Shown: piece by piece, positions 6,189 through 6,615 of the stretch
Numbering within the stretch: the first letter of the stretch is position 1
How the letters are laid out: every line of letters begins with the position of its first letter
Assembly: GCA_039030175.1 (NCBI GenBank)
Contig: JBCCER010000225.1
Coordinates: 1 to 6,615 of the forward strand
DNA: 6,615 bases
Source of the DNA: JANQGH01 sp039030175
Lineage (GTDB): Bacteria; Pseudomonadota; Alphaproteobacteria; DSM-16000; Inquilinaceae
Direction: 5' to 3'
Notes under the pieces: model-generated
The model's input: only the letters and a program-made list of their open reading frames with translations
Database searches by the model: none
Told to the model about the DNA's origin: nothing
Made by a program: the position numbers and the translations under genes

Positions 6189-6615
6189 TTACGACGCGAG
6201 CTCGTTATTGATGGGGCCACCATATCGGTTGAGATCAAATGCAAGTCGTTTCAATTCTTGGCGATCTTCCCGGAAGCTGGGGTGTAGTTCGCCGACGAGC
6301 GCCCAGAATCGCGGCCCGTGGTTAGCCTCGCGCAAGTGCGCCACCTCATGCGCCGCGACGTAGGTGAGAATGGAAATCGGGGCCATGATCAAGCGCCAGC
6401 TGAAGGAAAGATTGCCGTTGGACGAGCAGCTTCCCCAGCGAGTTCTGGGGTCGCGGATCGTGATACGCGATGCCGGCCGTCCGATCTGTCGCGTCAGTCT
6501 CGATACGGCGATGCTCAATTCCTTTCTCGCCTCAGCGCGCAAATAGTCGCTCACTCTTTGGGCGGTGTGGCGGCGATCTCCGGTGACGATCAACCGGCCT
6601 TCGACCCGTGTCACC
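6189..6615 (-). CDS. YgjP-like zinc metallopeptidase (DUF45/M48 type; 5' partial)
   Basis: The frame is open to the right edge of the window, so the N-terminal part is missing; family members are usually around 230 residues and about 141 are visible here. A GTG at 6612-6614 is probably internal. The visible part contains the family's RTRWGSCSS motif (58-65 when counted from that GTG), then NLSFSWRLIMAP (68-79). The zinc-binding HEVAH follows (89-93, with Glu90 as catalytic base), and NHGPRFW (98-104) supplies the likely third zinc ligand, His99. This order matches the YgjP-like metal-dependent hydrolase family, which is cytosolic; its physiological substrate is not well established. The gene ends at TAA (6189-6191), 139 bases before the MFS gene on the same strand. 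Confidence 0.9.
   Translation of the reverse strand, partial: VTRVEGRLIVTGDRRHTAQRVSDYLRAEARKELSIAVSRLTRQIGRPASRITIRDPRTRWGSCSSNGNLSFSWRLIMAPISILTYVAAHEVAHLREANHGPRFWALVGELHPSFREDRQELKRLAFDLNRYGGPINNELAS

Overview
The window looks like chromosomal DNA from a moderately GC-rich alphaproteobacterium, possibly Rhodospirillales-like. This rests on gene style and remembered family membership, not on any search. No rRNA, tRNA, CRISPR array, insertion sequence or phage gene is visible, and coding density is high.

Layout. Positions 1-3723 hold four plus-strand genes, closely spaced and probably co-transcribed. They are: an ABC-exporter-like membrane protein that is cut by the left edge (1-2097); a stand-alone cyclic-nucleotide-binding domain protein (2143-2589); a conserved-looking hypothetical protein with an Ada-like Cys/His motif (2630-3241); and a small SAM-dependent methyltransferase that overlaps it by ATGA (3238-3723). 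Positions 3776-6615 hold three minus-strand genes that converge on the first block. They are: an EamA/DMT-type ten-helix permease (3776-4720); a Bcr/CflA-type MFS drug exporter (4820-6049); and a YgjP-like zinc metallopeptidase that runs off the right edge (6189-6615). The only sizeable non-coding stretch is 6050-6188, upstream of the MFS gene, which carries short direct and inverted repeats.

The most unusual part is the first two genes. The ABC protein keeps the overall order of a type I exporter (last two membrane helices, then an ATP-binding-cassette fold). However, its Walker A lysine, Q-loop glutamine, LSGGQ glycines and catalytic glutamate are all replaced. The stretch between the Q-loop and the signature is expanded to about 350 residues and contains three diverged copies of the segment that normally follows the Q-loop. 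Directly downstream is a single-domain cNMP receptor with an intact phosphate-binding cassette and no output domain. Together they suggest a membrane complex gated or scaffolded by nucleotide binding rather than an ordinary ATP-driven pump; this is inference. The junction between the two genes also contains two tiny ORFs in a chain of overlapping start and stop codons that could couple their translation.

The remaining genes look like ordinary accessory or housekeeping functions: small-molecule efflux or uptake, a putative methyltransferase and a metallopeptidase.
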